Assembly: GCA_037893245.1 (NCBI GenBank)
Contig: JBAIAA010000525.1
Coordinates: 372,001-436,000, forward strand
Length of the DNA stretch: 64,000 bases
Direction of reading: 5' to 3'
From: Crossaster papposus
Taxonomy: Eukaryota; Echinodermata; Asteroidea; Velatida; Solasteridae
Shown: positions 22,096-33,769 of the stretch, piece by piece
Layout: every line of letters begins with the position of its first letter
Numbering within the stretch: position 1 is the stretch's first letter
The notes under the pieces: generated by a model
What the model was told of the DNA's origin: nothing
Database searches by the model: none
The model's input: the letters and a program-made list of their open reading frames with translations, nothing else
Position numbers and translations under genes: made by a program

Positions 22096-22251
22096 CTTAT
22101 TAAGCTTCAACAGGTCATTGAGCTCAAGCTGTTGATATATTTGTAATCTGTATTCCTCCATTTGAATCTTTTTGATCTTAGCAAGGTCATAGTCTTCAGT
22201 CTCTATTGCTTGTCTCTTCTCTACCTCATAACGACCAAGCTTTTCTCCAAC
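22096..22251 (-). CDS. CEP104: CEP104 exon, coiled-coil region
   Basis: Exactly 52 codons, phase 0 at both ends. Acceptor CCTGAAG/GTTGG is at the right and donor AATAAG/GTAAGA at the left. It encodes VGEKLGRYEVEKRQAIE, EDYDLAKIKKIQMEEYRL and YQQLELNDLL. This is the charged coiled-coil segment that follows the N-terminal domain in animal CEP104, a protein of centrioles and ciliary tips that binds tubulin through a TOG domain and works with CP110 and EB1. It is the most 3' exon I can identify. The TOG and zinc-finger exons would lie further left and were not found in this window. Confidence 0.93.
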
Positions 22252-24103
22252 CTTCAGGATAAACAAACAGAAGGGCATAATACTGGGTACCCCATAATAC
22301 TGTGATGAAGCAGTTTTCATGTGTGGTTTAAAATCAGTTGGAGGCTATTGTGGGCAACAAAATGAAGTACAAGACACTCTTCTGTTTGGTTTGTCGGGCT
22401 CTAGGCCGTTTATTTCACCACACTTTTCACAACAACTTGACTACAACTACAACTCAGGAAAAGCACACGTGTGTTTGATTAAATAAAGTCCTACTGAGCC
22501 CGCGCCCTGCGGTAACAAGTTTCCTCGGCTTACAGCAGGGGCTTTAAGGCTACAGTTCAACGTGTGTCCGTGCTAGCTGACACCCTTTGTCGACCGACCG
22601 GCACACAGCCGACACATACGCTACACAGCCCTCTCAAAGGATTCTGCTCGTCTCCGAACAAGGCGGCGGGAATTGGCAACCAGAGTTGAGGTGGCTCCGA
22701 CTGCACTAACTGGCTCTCCAACTGTTATCTATTTTGTATCTCCCTAACCTGTCCGCCAAATTAGTTAATTTTGATTTATTTGAAAGGTAACACCATAATA
22801 ATCAAATATTGGTATTATTGTTTATGTTAAAGCAATTTGGCTTACAATGATATTTACTTTGACTTTGAAGTTTAATTTGTGGATCGTTCGACTTTCAACG
22901 GACTCTCTGTCAAAATTACATATTACACTGTATATCAAAGCATTGGAGGTATACTAGTTTTAGTTTGCTTCCTAGCTCGTGTCAAAAATGAAACAGTGTG
23001 ATAATTGTATGTTAATGCTGTACATAATATTTACATATAATATAGTAAGATCACATTTCCAACTTTGACTCTAGGAAGCAAACATTTCAACTTTGGTTTA
23101 TACATGTACCTGTATATTGTAAAAACATGTAGGGGCGTAATGTTAACCAAGAGTCCGTTCACATCGGGCTCAGCGACTTCCTACTTCTGCAAATGGCTGC
23201 GAATGTTTTGTGTGTGCATCGACTAAGATTCACTGTATTTCTTTCCCGAGGGTAGTAGGAACATACGCCACATTCGATGGCTTTGCAATGCTAACAATGT
23301 CAACAATCACATTGCAGCCACACAGACTGCATTTTCGGCCGCTATACAGAGGGTGAATAAGTTGACCTCAACATCTTGCAAGATTATACCGCACCCGGGC
23401 ACCATGTATAGGAATTACAACGTGCCAATCATTTTTTTTTTCATTTATTTGCATCATGACTGGGCCTATCCCGATTAAGAGAAATAAATGGGTAAAGAAA
23501 ATAAAGCATTCCTCTTTACAACATTATTTACTATTATAAAATTAAATTGTTTGACCTCAACTTCCGTTTAATTGATTGACATTAAAAGAAGTCTGTGACT
23601 AGAATAGAAAAAATGAACGTGAACTGGCGAGACTTACACGGTCTGTATAGACATATTCACCCTAATATGATAATTTATGTAAATGATGGCCGTGAGGCGG
23701 AAGTGAATTGCGGTCTTATTAAAAATGTGTAGCGGTCCAATCATGTTTTTTTTCTCAAGAGATGCCTCTAAAATCGTCAAAAGTAATGTCCTGCAGCATC
23801 ACTGTTTTTTCCACGATGTTAAGGGAAATTAGCAAGGCTTCTTTTCGCACAGCAATACATCTGGGTGAGTCTGGGTACCACCACCCATCCGATTTTGACC
23901 GATTCGCAACGGGCTGGCTGCGCCAAGCGCGGCGGGCACGTACTAGGCGCCCGGCAGCTACAATGCATGCCTTGCCTATTCGACATACGTGCATGTACTG
24001 TGGCATCGCTTGATGGATGGTACCCCAAATCACCAAGTTATTGTGTTCACTTGTGCGGAAAGGAGCCCTATTAATTCCCTCTGACATCTTGTGCTATATA
24101 ATT
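22252..24103. other. CEP104 intron, left part, no recognised gene
   Basis: Mostly AT-rich. A GC-richer block at about 22,330-22,740 could be an old repeat. The overlapping open frames at 23,760-24,090 have no domain and lie on opposite strands of the same stretch. I see nothing else. Confidence 0.4.
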
Positions 24104-24717
24104 CCTAATTCACATTTGGCCTGCAATGGGTGGGTCTACGGAGTCCGTCTCCTGCCCGTATCCCCCTTTCCGTGCGGCCTCCGTGCAGAGGCAGGAGGCG
24201 GCCGTGAGGTTTTCGTACGGATTCACGGGCGCCGCGGCCTCTACGATTTTGTTTAGCTAGAAGTTATACAAATTTGAAAAAATCGTAAGCCCGTAGCCCG
24301 TAGACATGTTGTAGGTGGCATTGCACATTCCCCCCACGGGCACCGCGCGGTGGCCGCGCGCTGATCGTGCAGAAAACGCAAGATTTTAGGTGGACATTGG
24401 GGCTAAAAAAATCGTACGGATTTTGTAGGCTCTTGGGACAGTCGCACGGCCCTCACACAGCTATTGTAAGGTTGCCGCTCGCTGCCCGTGCAGTATACCC
24501 GTGATATCGTAAGGATTTTGAGCAGTCATCCCGCGGCAACTGCACTGAAATTGCAAGATTTCCATACAATTTCCGAGCAGCCTCTGTACGGCTTTGCCCC
24601 GGGCTTTGCCTTTCCACGGGGGCCCATGTGAAATGGCACGATGCTCGTAAACGATGTGAACACATACGCCGTACGTAGCCCGTAGCCACCTACGATGCCT
24701 CAAAAATGTGAATTAGG
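24104..24717. mobile_element. About 614-bp MITE with 14-bp TIRs
   Basis: Terminal inverted repeats are CCTAATTCACATTT and AAATGTGAATTAGG. The body is GC-rich (CGTACGG, GCCCGTAGCC repeated in both directions), so the subterminal parts are also partly complementary. No coding capacity. The target duplication is unclear. Confidence 0.6.
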
Positions 24718-25009
24718 CATCGGAAGCACGATATAATATGTAACTATATTTCCTCCATGTTTGTTGACTATCAGCCCTGCACTAATGAAGTTATGGTTTT
24801 CCACATAAATGACTTATTTTCTTACTATAGCAGATTTTCTTACTAGTTATTTTATAACGCCTAGATAGGCCTATCTTAAGTGAATGCTGGCAATTTCTAT
24901 TTCGTCGTTTAAAGGAGAATGAGCTTTTTCTGTTGATAAACACTCCGGAATAACACTCCGGAAGTCTCCTTTTTAGGCCGAAAATTGTTAATTATTAATT
25001 GAACTATTC

Positions 25010-25299
25010 CACCAGGGCCCAATTTCATAGCGCTGCTATCAGTTAGCGGAAAAGTTGTGCTAACTTTAGCAGACAAATTTGCTAACTTTAAGCGCTATTT
25101 CACAGCGTTTTTGTGCTAACGTTTGCGCGCGCATGGAGATTCTACTGTTACACTGTACGTCACTGATTTAAGCAAATTTTCCCGCTAGGTTAAGCGTGCC
25201 TTTTGCTGCGCTTACTGCTTACGGTCCCCATGAAATAGACGGAGGCTCGATTAGCAGAAAATCGTGTGCTTAGCAGCGCTATGAAATTGGGCCCTGGTG
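25010..25299. mobile_element. 290-bp MITE with 28-bp perfect TIRs
   Basis: Starts CACCAGGGCCCAATTTCATA and continues GCGCTGCT. The right end is its exact reverse complement over 28 bp. The body contains repeated GCTAAC/TTAGC motifs. No coding capacity. The family is unassigned. Confidence 0.85.
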
Positions 25300-26190
25300 T
25301 TATCGTGCCAGGTGGTGATCAAAAAGCCAAGATTTGAGATTACATGTAATTAGCTGAACACCCCACCTTAAGTTAAGATGTTAAGATTGTGCATGGTCTT
25401 CTCATAAACTGACACTTAATTAAAACCCTGCGACGTGCCGCCGAACTTTTTTTCAAAGTCGCTTTGCCGTAAAAAAACCCAATTACTATTTCATCCTGTG
25501 TTAAAACAATCTCATATTACATGTATTCCTAGTTTAAAGCATGCCGAATAGCATGGTAAGTGCCGCTTGAACCCTGGTTGAACTGGTGACCCAGCTTTTT
25601 GCAAAGCAAAGGCTGCCCCACGAGTATCCCATTACATTGTGTACATAAAGAGTCTTTGAGGTGTGGATTTTACCGCTAGACCTTCCCAAGCAATCAATCA
25701 TGCTAATGTAATAATTGCCTTAATCAACAACACGGTTTCTGGGTGTCTGGCATGTGGAATTAAGGGCTGTGTTGACATATAAAGCCATAAAACCGAGCAG
25801 CATAGGGGTATTACACGAAATACAAGCGACTTTAAAAACAAAGTACGGACGCGCGTTCGTGTAAAAAAAAAAGGTCGCACATCACACAAGGAAGCAGATA
25901 ACGCTATGATTGACAGAACCGTCAGTTATTCACCAGCAGCTATTTATTGACACTTCAGAAAAAGAAAAAAAAGTGAGGATAAATTAAGCCAACGCATTCT
26001 TCTCGGTAACGCGTGTTTGACCCAAAAAAAGGAAAATTATCTGATTTACAAACCTCCTGTGCTTCTAAATGGCCGTGGTATAACTTGTTTGTATATAATT
26101 ATAAATAATATTAATGTATTGACCCCAATTAAACGAATATTATTTGGTTTCTTTTACCTTCTTCACTTTGGGTCAGAGGTCAAATAAAGG
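25300..26190. other. CEP104 intron, no recognised gene
   Basis: AT-rich DNA with a few A-runs. No domain-bearing frame, repeat or RNA gene seen. Confidence 0.4.
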
Positions 26191-26194
26191 TCTG

Positions 26195-27065
26195 CTACGT
26201 GTGTGGCGTCAGACAAAAACAGGTTTTTGTACCAGCAGTTTCTTTCTAAAAACTCTGAGTTTAAAATCGATGAGAGGTTCATACTTCTTGTGGCAGGACT
26301 TGCATTACCAGTCACTATAATAACGCCATTGATGTTAAAGGTAAACATTTCTGTTAGGGATGTTGTCCAAGTCGAGACAGTAGAGTTTGGAGACCCCGAT
26401 TTTCATTCCGGCTGTAACAACCGAAATTAAGAACAATGTGTTTGAATGCTAAAAATGTGCAGGTTTTTCACTATTTTCTCCTCACTCAGACAATGGATTG
26501 AGGGTAGCGGGGAACAAAGGATTTTTCTCGCAGTATTTAGATGAGATGACAAACAGTGGATTGGTCACTCAATTCCATTATGGTAGGGTGAAGAAACATA
26601 CGTATGTGTCGGAACATAGGGGTGTCAGAACACAGGGACGTGTGTGGTGAAGATGTATGTAAGGTTCTACCTGTATTTCATGCACTAACAGGTAGTGACT
26701 CCACACAGTCTTTATACGGACGATCGAAGTATTTGTGCTTCAAGAAGAAGATGTTGAAACCAAATTCAATACACCTGCTAGTAGTAGTAAGTATAGCAAA
26801 TCCTGAAGTTAACCTGAATGAAGTTAAGGACTTCACTATTCACATTGTTTACAACAGTCGGAGTCCACATAATGAGAAGATACTAGGCGATAGCAGATAT
26901 CCTATGCTCTTCAGTGGAAAAGGCAAGAAACGAAACTTCAAAAGAAGCCAAAGATTCCCAAGAGATGGGAAATTACTCAAGTGTCACATCAAACGTGTGC
27001 ATTTAGTATGTCTAGGCATGGCCAACTGCATAAAAGGGTCATACAAGCAAGGATATCCACTTTAA
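26195..27065 (+). pseudogene. TE-derived protein fragment with HALTGSDST motif
   Basis: The best part, from 26,604, reads VLPVFHALTGSDSTQSLYG, GRSKYLCFKKKML and later LLKCHIKRVHLVCLGMANC then SYKQGYPL. HALTGxDxTSxxxGxGK motifs recur in uncharacterised, transposon-linked proteins of marine invertebrates. I cannot name the superfamily. A weaker piece upstream (SDKNRFLYQQFLSKN, 26,203 on) may belong to it. The segment between has stops, so it is a relic, in the CEP104 intron on the opposite strand. Confidence 0.45.
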
Positions 27066-27750
27066 CATGGATGGACACTTGAAGGTGACTTGTTACTATT
27101 CCTGGCAGTTTGGACGCCAGTACTTCACTGTAAAAAAACGGTGGAAAATGTTAACGGGGGACGGACTGTTTTTGACGGATTTTGAAAGCTGTCGGTTTAC
27201 ATTACTGTCCCCGTCAATGTACCTTGCTATTCCTGTAAAAATACAGGGTATAAAAAATACAGTACGTTGCTGGAATTTAGCTAGGTTACCATAGTAACTG
27301 CAATTTTACAATTTACAACAGTGAGAACCAAACTTTTAAATAACTATATTACACATTACTATACAAATTCTACAATAACCTACTTAACACTATACTGGAT
27401 ACTGTCGTGGTTTAGTTTTATATTGAGCTTTTCGTGTTATGGTGAAGTTACGGTTTCACCATAAATATTTAAATACGAAAAAAAAAATCATGCGATTTTT
27501 CACTTATGTTTGCAACAAATCTAAATTTGATCCTAGATTCATTAGAATAATAATTAAATACATTTCGCTCAAGAAAGTGTTGACAAAACACCACGTTTTA
27601 ACATGACATATTTTGTGAGTTTTGATTGGTCAGTTGCTGCGTAATAAGATTCATGCTCGATAACAGTAGAATCACTGTAAATAAACAACACTTAGGTTTT
27701 AAAACTTAGAATTGACAATTACAGTGGCTCCAATGTGTTCATATACATAC
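27066..27750. other. CEP104 intron, no recognised gene
   Basis: AT-rich. A short imperfect inverted pair (ATGGTGAA / TTCACCAT) lies near 27,440-27,470. Nothing codes. Confidence 0.35.
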
Positions 27751-27806
27751 CTTTTGTAAATCTGCAATAGCTTGTTTCAACTCCTTTGCCAAATCATATT
27801 GCTCCT
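27751..27806 (-). CDS. CEP104: CEP104 exon, coiled-coil start
   Basis: 56 bp. Acceptor TTCCACAG/AGG and donor CAAAAG/GTATGT. Encodes EEQYDLAKELKQAIADLQK, a strongly conserved CEP104 segment. Its first two bases complete a Gln codon begun by the last base of the exon at 51,687, and it ends in phase 0, as the exon at 22,096-22,251 requires. The upstream intron is about 23.9 kb and full of transposons. Confidence 0.93.
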
Positions 27807-28495
27807 CTGTGGAAAATATTTTTGAAATACATATTATATTTAGTTTCATAACTTTTGAGTATAAACATGCACAAATCAAATGTAATGATAAAATAATACA
27901 CTGATCCAGTATGCCACGCCCACCATGTCAACTGCGGTAGCGTGGTCGATCACTTGTACAGTGGATTACAACCTAGTGTACATTATACAAGTAGGTAACG
28001 TTATGAAATGGCCCCCCAAAAATGTTCCCCCTTTATTAACAGTACTGGGAGTTAGATTTACAATTAGCATAACACCACCAATTACCATGACTGTGATTAA
28101 AACAAGGCTGATAATGGAAATGGGGCGTACAAGTGAAACAAAACCCAAATCGGTAAACTACGCTAAAGTGAAGAATGTTTGTTGAAGAAAATAGCGACAA
28201 TTTGTCGGACCTTAAAATGATGCACTGTAATTGGTCAATTTTCTGAGGGGTGGGACCTATTAGGTAGGTACATGTATATTAATGTGATATGATTTAAGAG
28301 CCTAAGGATGTGTATATCTGTTCAGATACATAAGTATTACAAAGTATGACGTAAGTACGTCTTGATGTTGTTGAAAGTCGGAGATACTGTAGCCAAGTCG
28401 GAGGTAGCGAGATATAGACCAGGGAATCTGTAAAGTTATATGGCCAAACCCAACACTAATTGCAATAGAAACCATTCAAGTGTTTTTCAACTCCA
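27807..28495. other. CEP104 intron, no recognised gene
   Basis: AT-rich. An 86-codon open frame (27,925-28,185) shows no domain and has an equally open antisense frame. Nothing supported. Confidence 0.35.
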
Positions 28496-29365
28496 AATAT
28501 ACTACAGAATAACACACTAAAAGTCTCTAAAAATCAAAGTTGTGGAAATATGTCTAATTTGCATAAATCGTTAATCCCTGCCGTGTTATATGTTTATTCC
28601 CACATTTGGGTATATGTTCATTTTATTATTTTTTTTAAAGTTTATTTTGGTGATTCTACTTACACATCATTACTTCAATAACATTTTCTAAAGTACATGT
28701 ATGTAAGTGACTGAATATTTATGAAAATCCAGTAATGGTCTAAAATGACTACAATTATACCCTATAATTTGCACGCATTTACCTTGTCTCCAGATATTAT
28801 CAAGTAGTCAGTATTGACGAGCTTCAAATTCACCAAGTTGCTTACTGGCACAGTAATCCTATTAAAACCTTACGGAAAATCATATGAACAATGATAACAT
28901 TGTGATATTTAGCTCAGCAAACAAAAACTGGAGAAAAATGGTGTGTCCATAAATTAGGCTAAAACATACATTTTTGTAGGTGAAGGGTTGCCTAAGGTGA
29001 GAGAGTTGAACAAGTTCAAGGAAACCCCCCAAATTAAAGATTTGTGTTGCTTACAATAATCGTATCTACGTTAAAATGTATTTTAGGGATTTCCTTGAAC
29101 TTGTTCAAGTATCCCATGTTAGACTACCCTTTAACTACTTTTTAGCCCAATTTATGGACACACCAATTTCTCCAGTTTTTGTTTGCTGGGCTAAATATCA
29201 CAATGTTATCATTGTTCATATGATTTTCCATAAGGTTTTAATATGATAACTGTGCCAGTAAGCAACTTGGTGAATTTGAAGCTCACCAATACTGACCACT
29301 TGATGATATCTGGAGACAGTGTAATGTGCGCACATTTATAGGGTAACGAAGTTGTCATAGTTGCA
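28496..29365. repeat. Foldback element of about 0.6 kb with flanking family sequence
   Basis: Arms at about 28,757-29,035 and 29,085-29,345 are inverted copies: CACCAAGTTGCTTACTGGCA against TGCCAGTAAGCAACTTGGTG, and GTCTCCAGATA against its mirror. The loop is near 29,040-29,085. Sequence left of the arms (28,496-28,745) plus the right arm recur at 36,463-36,870. No gene. Confidence 0.8.
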
Positions 29366-29679
29366 CACACAAAATTTCAAATGTGTGACGTCATGATAAA
29401 ATCATCAAAAGAATGATTTTTAAAACACATGCAAAAGGCCCATGTAGGTCTGATCGTCATGAAACTTTGTGGGTGGCAAGATATTGCCACTGATATGCAA
29501 AATCCGAAGTGACGTCCTTGGTTGATTGTGTTAATGATTTTTGATTTCTTCTTTTTGTTGGCCCCATATCACATACACTTTGTACATGTGTATTCAGACC
29601 GCCACTTTAGGCACAGAAGAAAGACATGTTCACACCAAGCCTAAAACAGGTAAACCCCACAGCAAACTCGTGTCATGAT

Positions 29680-29835
29680 TGGTGACGTCATCGGGGTCAC
29701 GTGACATCATCTTGATTTGATATTTCCAGGTCCTATTCCTTGAGAACTGTAAGTCCGATTGGGCTTAAATATGCCGGGGTGTTTTATAGATAAAAACTGA
29801 GGTAACGTTATAATGACGTCATCATACGATGTTAT
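29680..29835 (-). repeat. Single TGACGTCA-rich repeat unit
   Basis: GGTGACGTCATCGGGGTCAC, then GAGAACTGTAAGTCCGATTG and ATAATGACGTCATC match the units at 63,480-63,930 in the same orientation and those at 20,535-20,935 inverted. Confidence 0.65.
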
Positions 29836-29854
29836 AATAGTTTTATTTTTGTTG

Positions 29855-29990
29855 TCACCAATAATTCTTATAAGTGACCTGAACCAGTATGTGTAACTTC
29901 AGAATAAAAAACGTTGTAATAAAGCTACTTAAGAACTAATTGTCTATTAGTTTGTTTTCTTGATTTAATTAATTAATTGAAAAATGTAGG
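29855..29990 (+). repeat. Dispersed AT-rich repeat, copy 1
   Basis: TTATAAGTGACCTGAACCAG and AAAGCTACTTAAGA recur at about 33,450-33,520. No coding content. Confidence 0.6.
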
Positions 29991-30134
29991 GCATTTTATA
30001 ATTTAAATAATAACAAACAAATGTCTGTATATTGTATTTGAACATAAAAAAGCTGCCAAAAACATGAGATCTCATTTCCCCCCGTTTCTGGCTGACATAT
30101 TCATGTAAGAGTTTGGGAAGACCGCCATCGTCAA

Positions 30135-30672
30135 AGCAGATCATAGACCTACAGGTTTGGCTCCGGTACGTGGACAACACCTTTGTCACCTGAAAGCATG
30201 GGCAAGATAACCTCCTGCTATAAACCTTTGAACACCTTGGATGCTTCACAGCAGCATTAATTTGTTCATGAAACAAGAAAAAGATGGCAACATCCCATTT
30301 CTTGATGTCGACGTGTCGAGAAAGCAGAACTTTACTATACTTCACAACACATACAGCGCTTCTCTTACAAGCATGTCTTACGAGTCACAGTTGTCCACAT
30401 TCAAAATACAAAACCCAGTCAAACCCAGAGCGCAGACCAAAAGTGTACAGGATCCCCTGCCAATGTCGGCGAAGTGTACATTGGCAAGACAGGCATGACC
30501 TCCCCACCAGACTCAATGAACACAAAGTCCATAGCAGAAAAGGAGACTGTGAGAAATCATCAATAGTCAAACACCCCAACACCAAATATCATCATATCAA
30601 CCGGAACATGGCCGAACTCATCACCATCATCGAACGCTGGTACGCCGTCGCATCAGTGAAGCCATTGAATTA
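30135..30672 (+). pseudogene. Penelope-like element fragment (RT end plus GIY-YIG remnant)
   Basis: Begins with an RT palm motif WLRYVDNTFVT, then MKQEKDGNIPFLDVDVSRKQ, typical of Penelope RT. A deletion joins this to a GIY-YIG remnant: VYRIPCQCR, then TRLNEHKVHSRKGDCEKSS and IVKHPNTK. The expected catalytic Asp pair reads YVDN, so the second Asp is replaced by Asn. Frame breaks occur at about 30,209, 30,370 and in the GIY-YIG core. Dead, 5'-truncated copy in the CEP104 intron. Confidence 0.75.
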
Positions 30673-30892
30673 GTTAAGCACAACATGCCACGGTTCACGT
30701 AGACATTGGGTAGTTTTTTTTCATCAGCGACTTCTAGTGCCCCATCCTCACCTTTTAGTCAAATGGGTCCCCTATACCACAAGACAATTATAGTTATCCA
30801 GCCTATGGGTATCATATACCCTTGGTTTGCATTCTTCTCACGCTTAACGCTTCCCTTTACCACACATACTCACAAAAGAGAATTACATATTA

Positions 30893-31075
30893 AAGTGAAC
30901 AAAGAAAACTGGCAGTAGCGGGATTAAAACCTGCGACCTCCGGAATACCGTACCGACGCGCTACCAAATCAGCTATCTTGGCCGATGTTGGCAGTCTCAG
31001 GTTCCAATCCTACTCCTGCCAGTTTTCTTGGTTCAATTTAATACATCTGCAAATTTACCTAGTCGGTTTCTCTTG
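30893..31075 (-). mobile_element. tRNA-derived SINE, minus strand
   Basis: On the minus strand the tRNA-like head has AGCTGATTTGGTAGCGCG (A box) and GTCGCAGGTTTTAATCCCG (B box). The flanking sequence AAATTTACCTAGTCGGTTTC is shared with the copies at 41,140-41,430, 51,335-51,545 and 52,600-53,110. A functional tRNA is unlikely because the arms do not pair well. Confidence 0.65.
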
Positions 31076-31273
31076 TTGTATATTGGTGTAATAAAAGATA
31101 ATTACAACATACGCATGGTGCCACCGCAAACAACTTATCTTATTATTGCCTTTTCGCCATGCAAACCTTCAAATCTCACCATACGTTATGATAGTTTGTT
31201 TTGATGTTAGTTTATATGTGATGTTATACTATAACTGGGCGCTGCGTCTCAATGGAAAATAGTTCTGCTGTAC

Positions 31274-32446
31274 TAATGGCCCTGTCACACCAGAACATTT
31301 TAGGCCAACGCGTGAGTAACGTGTTGTAATTTTGGCAACACGCTGGCAAACGCTGACCAACGCTAGGCCAGCGTTAGCAACACGCTGAGCGCGTTACTCA
31401 CACGCTGGGACACGCTGTCACACGCTAAGGAAAACCTTTTTGTTTCAACATGCCTACAATTTCCAGCGTTTGCCAGCGTGTGACTGCAGACGCTGGCGGC
31501 GCGTTCTAGGTTCGTTACTCACGCGTCGAACACGCTAGGCGATCGTTATCAACCCGCTACTCACACGCTGGTGTACGCTCGCATACGCTGGCGACACGCT
31601 GGTCATGGCCCTGCCACAACAGAACGTTTTAGGCCAATGCATGAGTAGCGCGTTAAAAATAGTTGATACGCTGGCAATCGCTGAACTTTCACAGAAAAAA
31701 GTCAAGTGGAACCGTGATTTCAGCGTGTCCATACAGGTTGATAACGGGTTCATAGCGTATGCCAGCGCGTGAGTAGCGTGTGAGGAACGCGCTCAGCGTG
31801 TGAGGAACGCATCACTGATGTATAGTAAAAATACGACAGCGGGTCGCCAGCGTGTGAGTAGTGGGTTGGTAACGATCGTCTAGTGCGTTCGACGCGTGAG
31901 TAACGACCTTCCTGCGCGCCGCCAGCGTGTGCAGTCCCACGCTGGCAAACGCTGAAAATTTTAGGTATGTTGAAAAATGTATTTTTGCCTCAGCGTGTGA
32001 CAGCGTTTTTTCAGCGTGTGGGTAACGCGCTCAGCGTGTTGCGAACGCTGGCCTAGCGTTGGTCAACGTTTACCCGCGTGTTGCCGAAATTCCAACACTT
32101 TACTCACGCGTTGGCCTAAAACGTTCTGGTGTGACAAGGCCATTACTGTAGTAGCGCGTCGGCTTTTTATACAACTAATCATGTGGTCGTTGCCGTTCGC
32201 TGGCGCGCGTTGGAACGCGCTACTCACGCGCTGGGCAGTCGTTCATCAGTCGTCGAGCGCGTTACTAACGCATTCTTTACGCGCTGACGAACGCTATGAA
32301 CCCGTAATCAACGCGTTATTGACACGCTGAAATCACGGTTCCACTTGACTTTGTGTGTGGAAGTTCAGCGTTTGCCAGCGTATCAACTATTTTTAACGCG
32401 CTACTCGCGCGTTGGCCTAAAACGTTGTGGTGTGACAGGGCCATTA
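31274..32446. mobile_element. TIR element with self-complementary CGCTGG/CACGCT motif array
   Basis: Ends are TAATGGCCCTGTCACACC and GGTGTGACAGGGCCATTA (18 bp exact, similarity continuing through TTTTAGGCCAACGCG). Inside, the ends recur in weaker form at about 31,603 (same orientation as the left end) and 32,146 (as the right end), so two related elements are nested or one was duplicated. The interior is a dense alternation of GCGTGTGAGTAACG and its complement. It codes for nothing. Confidence 0.75.
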
Positions 32447-32721
32447 CATCCTCACATTTTTTCTTTTCCAAGGAAATTCATTTTCATATCACAAAGTGTG
32501 CAAAAATGTGAAAAACATTTTCCACATTGGGAACCCGATGTTCACAAATTGCGGGCAAAATGGGAAAAGAGAATGTAAATGGGAAATTAAATTTATTTCA
32601 CCAAATTGTTTGTACCTATTTGCAGTGTTAACTTTCAATTGCAATATGTGTACTGACACGTTTTACTGTATATTGCACACATTATGTTTCTAAAGTTGTT
32701 TAAGCAGGAGTGTTTTGTGGA

Positions 32722-33110
32722 GTGTCGTGGCCGAGCGGTTAAGAGCTTGGTTTTCTGTTCCGCAGAGCGTGAGTTTGAGTCTCGGTGTGGACACGTGTGT
32801 CCTTAAGCAAGGCAATTAAACCACTATTGCTTCGTCCTTCGGATGGGACGTAAAGTTGTAGGTCCCGTGTGTTGTATAATTTATAATGTGATATATCTTT
32901 CCCATTATAACATTATAAAATTGTATAATGCACGTAAAAGAACCCAGAACACTTATCGCTAAGAGAAGGGGTTGCCCCGGTGTTCCTGGCTGACACAGCC
33001 TCTGTCTACGGATTTCTTCAGGCTTACGAGCTACAGTGCCTTGAGCACTTTTGAAGGATCCTTGGTTTCATTACCAGAAATTAATAATAATAATAATAAT
33101 AATAACTTTC
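32722..33110 (+). mobile_element. tRNA-derived SINE with 3' (TAA)n tail
   Basis: Head GTCGTGGCCGAGCGGTTAAG matches a tRNA Ser/Leu-type A box and GAGTTTGAGTCTCG a near-B box. The body TCCTTCGGATGGGACGTAAA, GCACGTAAAAGAACCCAG and GGGGTTGCCCCGGTGTTCCT is a SINE body widespread in marine invertebrates. It ends in (TAA)n at about 33,082-33,104, suggesting use of a LINE with an ATT/TAA tail. Confidence 0.8.
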
Positions 33111-33295
33111 GTTAAACTCTGTTACTAGCCGGGAGTTAGGTTGAGTTTAATTTACATATTATGAGCAAAAAAGGTCTGATAGTACCAATCGACTGTCCAT
33201 CGGGGGGAAGTTCAGAAATGGCCATTCTTAAGTTGCACTAGGTCAGATGGGGGGCGGGGGGGACCAAAGGCAAATGTCAAGCAAAAATCAGTTTA

Positions 33296-33740
33296 GTTAA
33301 CATGTGCCGGTTTTGAATTAAAGTGTTACCCTGATACCCAAAATGTTACTTAAGAATGCAAAAAGGTCAGATAAAACTACTTAACAATGACACTAATTAG
33401 TCAGTAATTAGCACTTGAATTAACATTTCGAGCACAAACATGATTGTTGTCACAAATAACTCTTATAAGTGACCTGAACCAGTATTTGTAACTTAAGAAT
33501 GAAAAAGGGTGGATAAAGCTACTTAAGACCGATTTGTTTATTTGTTTATTTTATTTATTTATTTAATTAATTACAAAGTTTAATTAACATGTAGCGCACA
33601 AGTGCCGTATTTATTAAAATGTTGAAATTGGCCCCCTGAAACAAAAAAATGCTACTTAAGAATGCAAAAGATCGGATAAATTTAATTAAGAATGAAACTA
33701 ATTAGTCATTAATTAGCACTTTAATTAACATTTCGAACGT
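33296..33740 (+). repeat. Dispersed AT-rich repeat with an internal duplication
   Basis: AATGTTACTTAAGAATGCAA and CTAATTAGTCAGTAATTAGC (about 33,340-33,420) recur at about 33,648-33,720. Between them is the TTATAAGTGACCTGAACCAG block shared with 29,855-29,990. Confidence 0.6.
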
Positions 33741-33769
33741 ATTGGGGTTCTTCCAGCAGGCTGCCTTGG

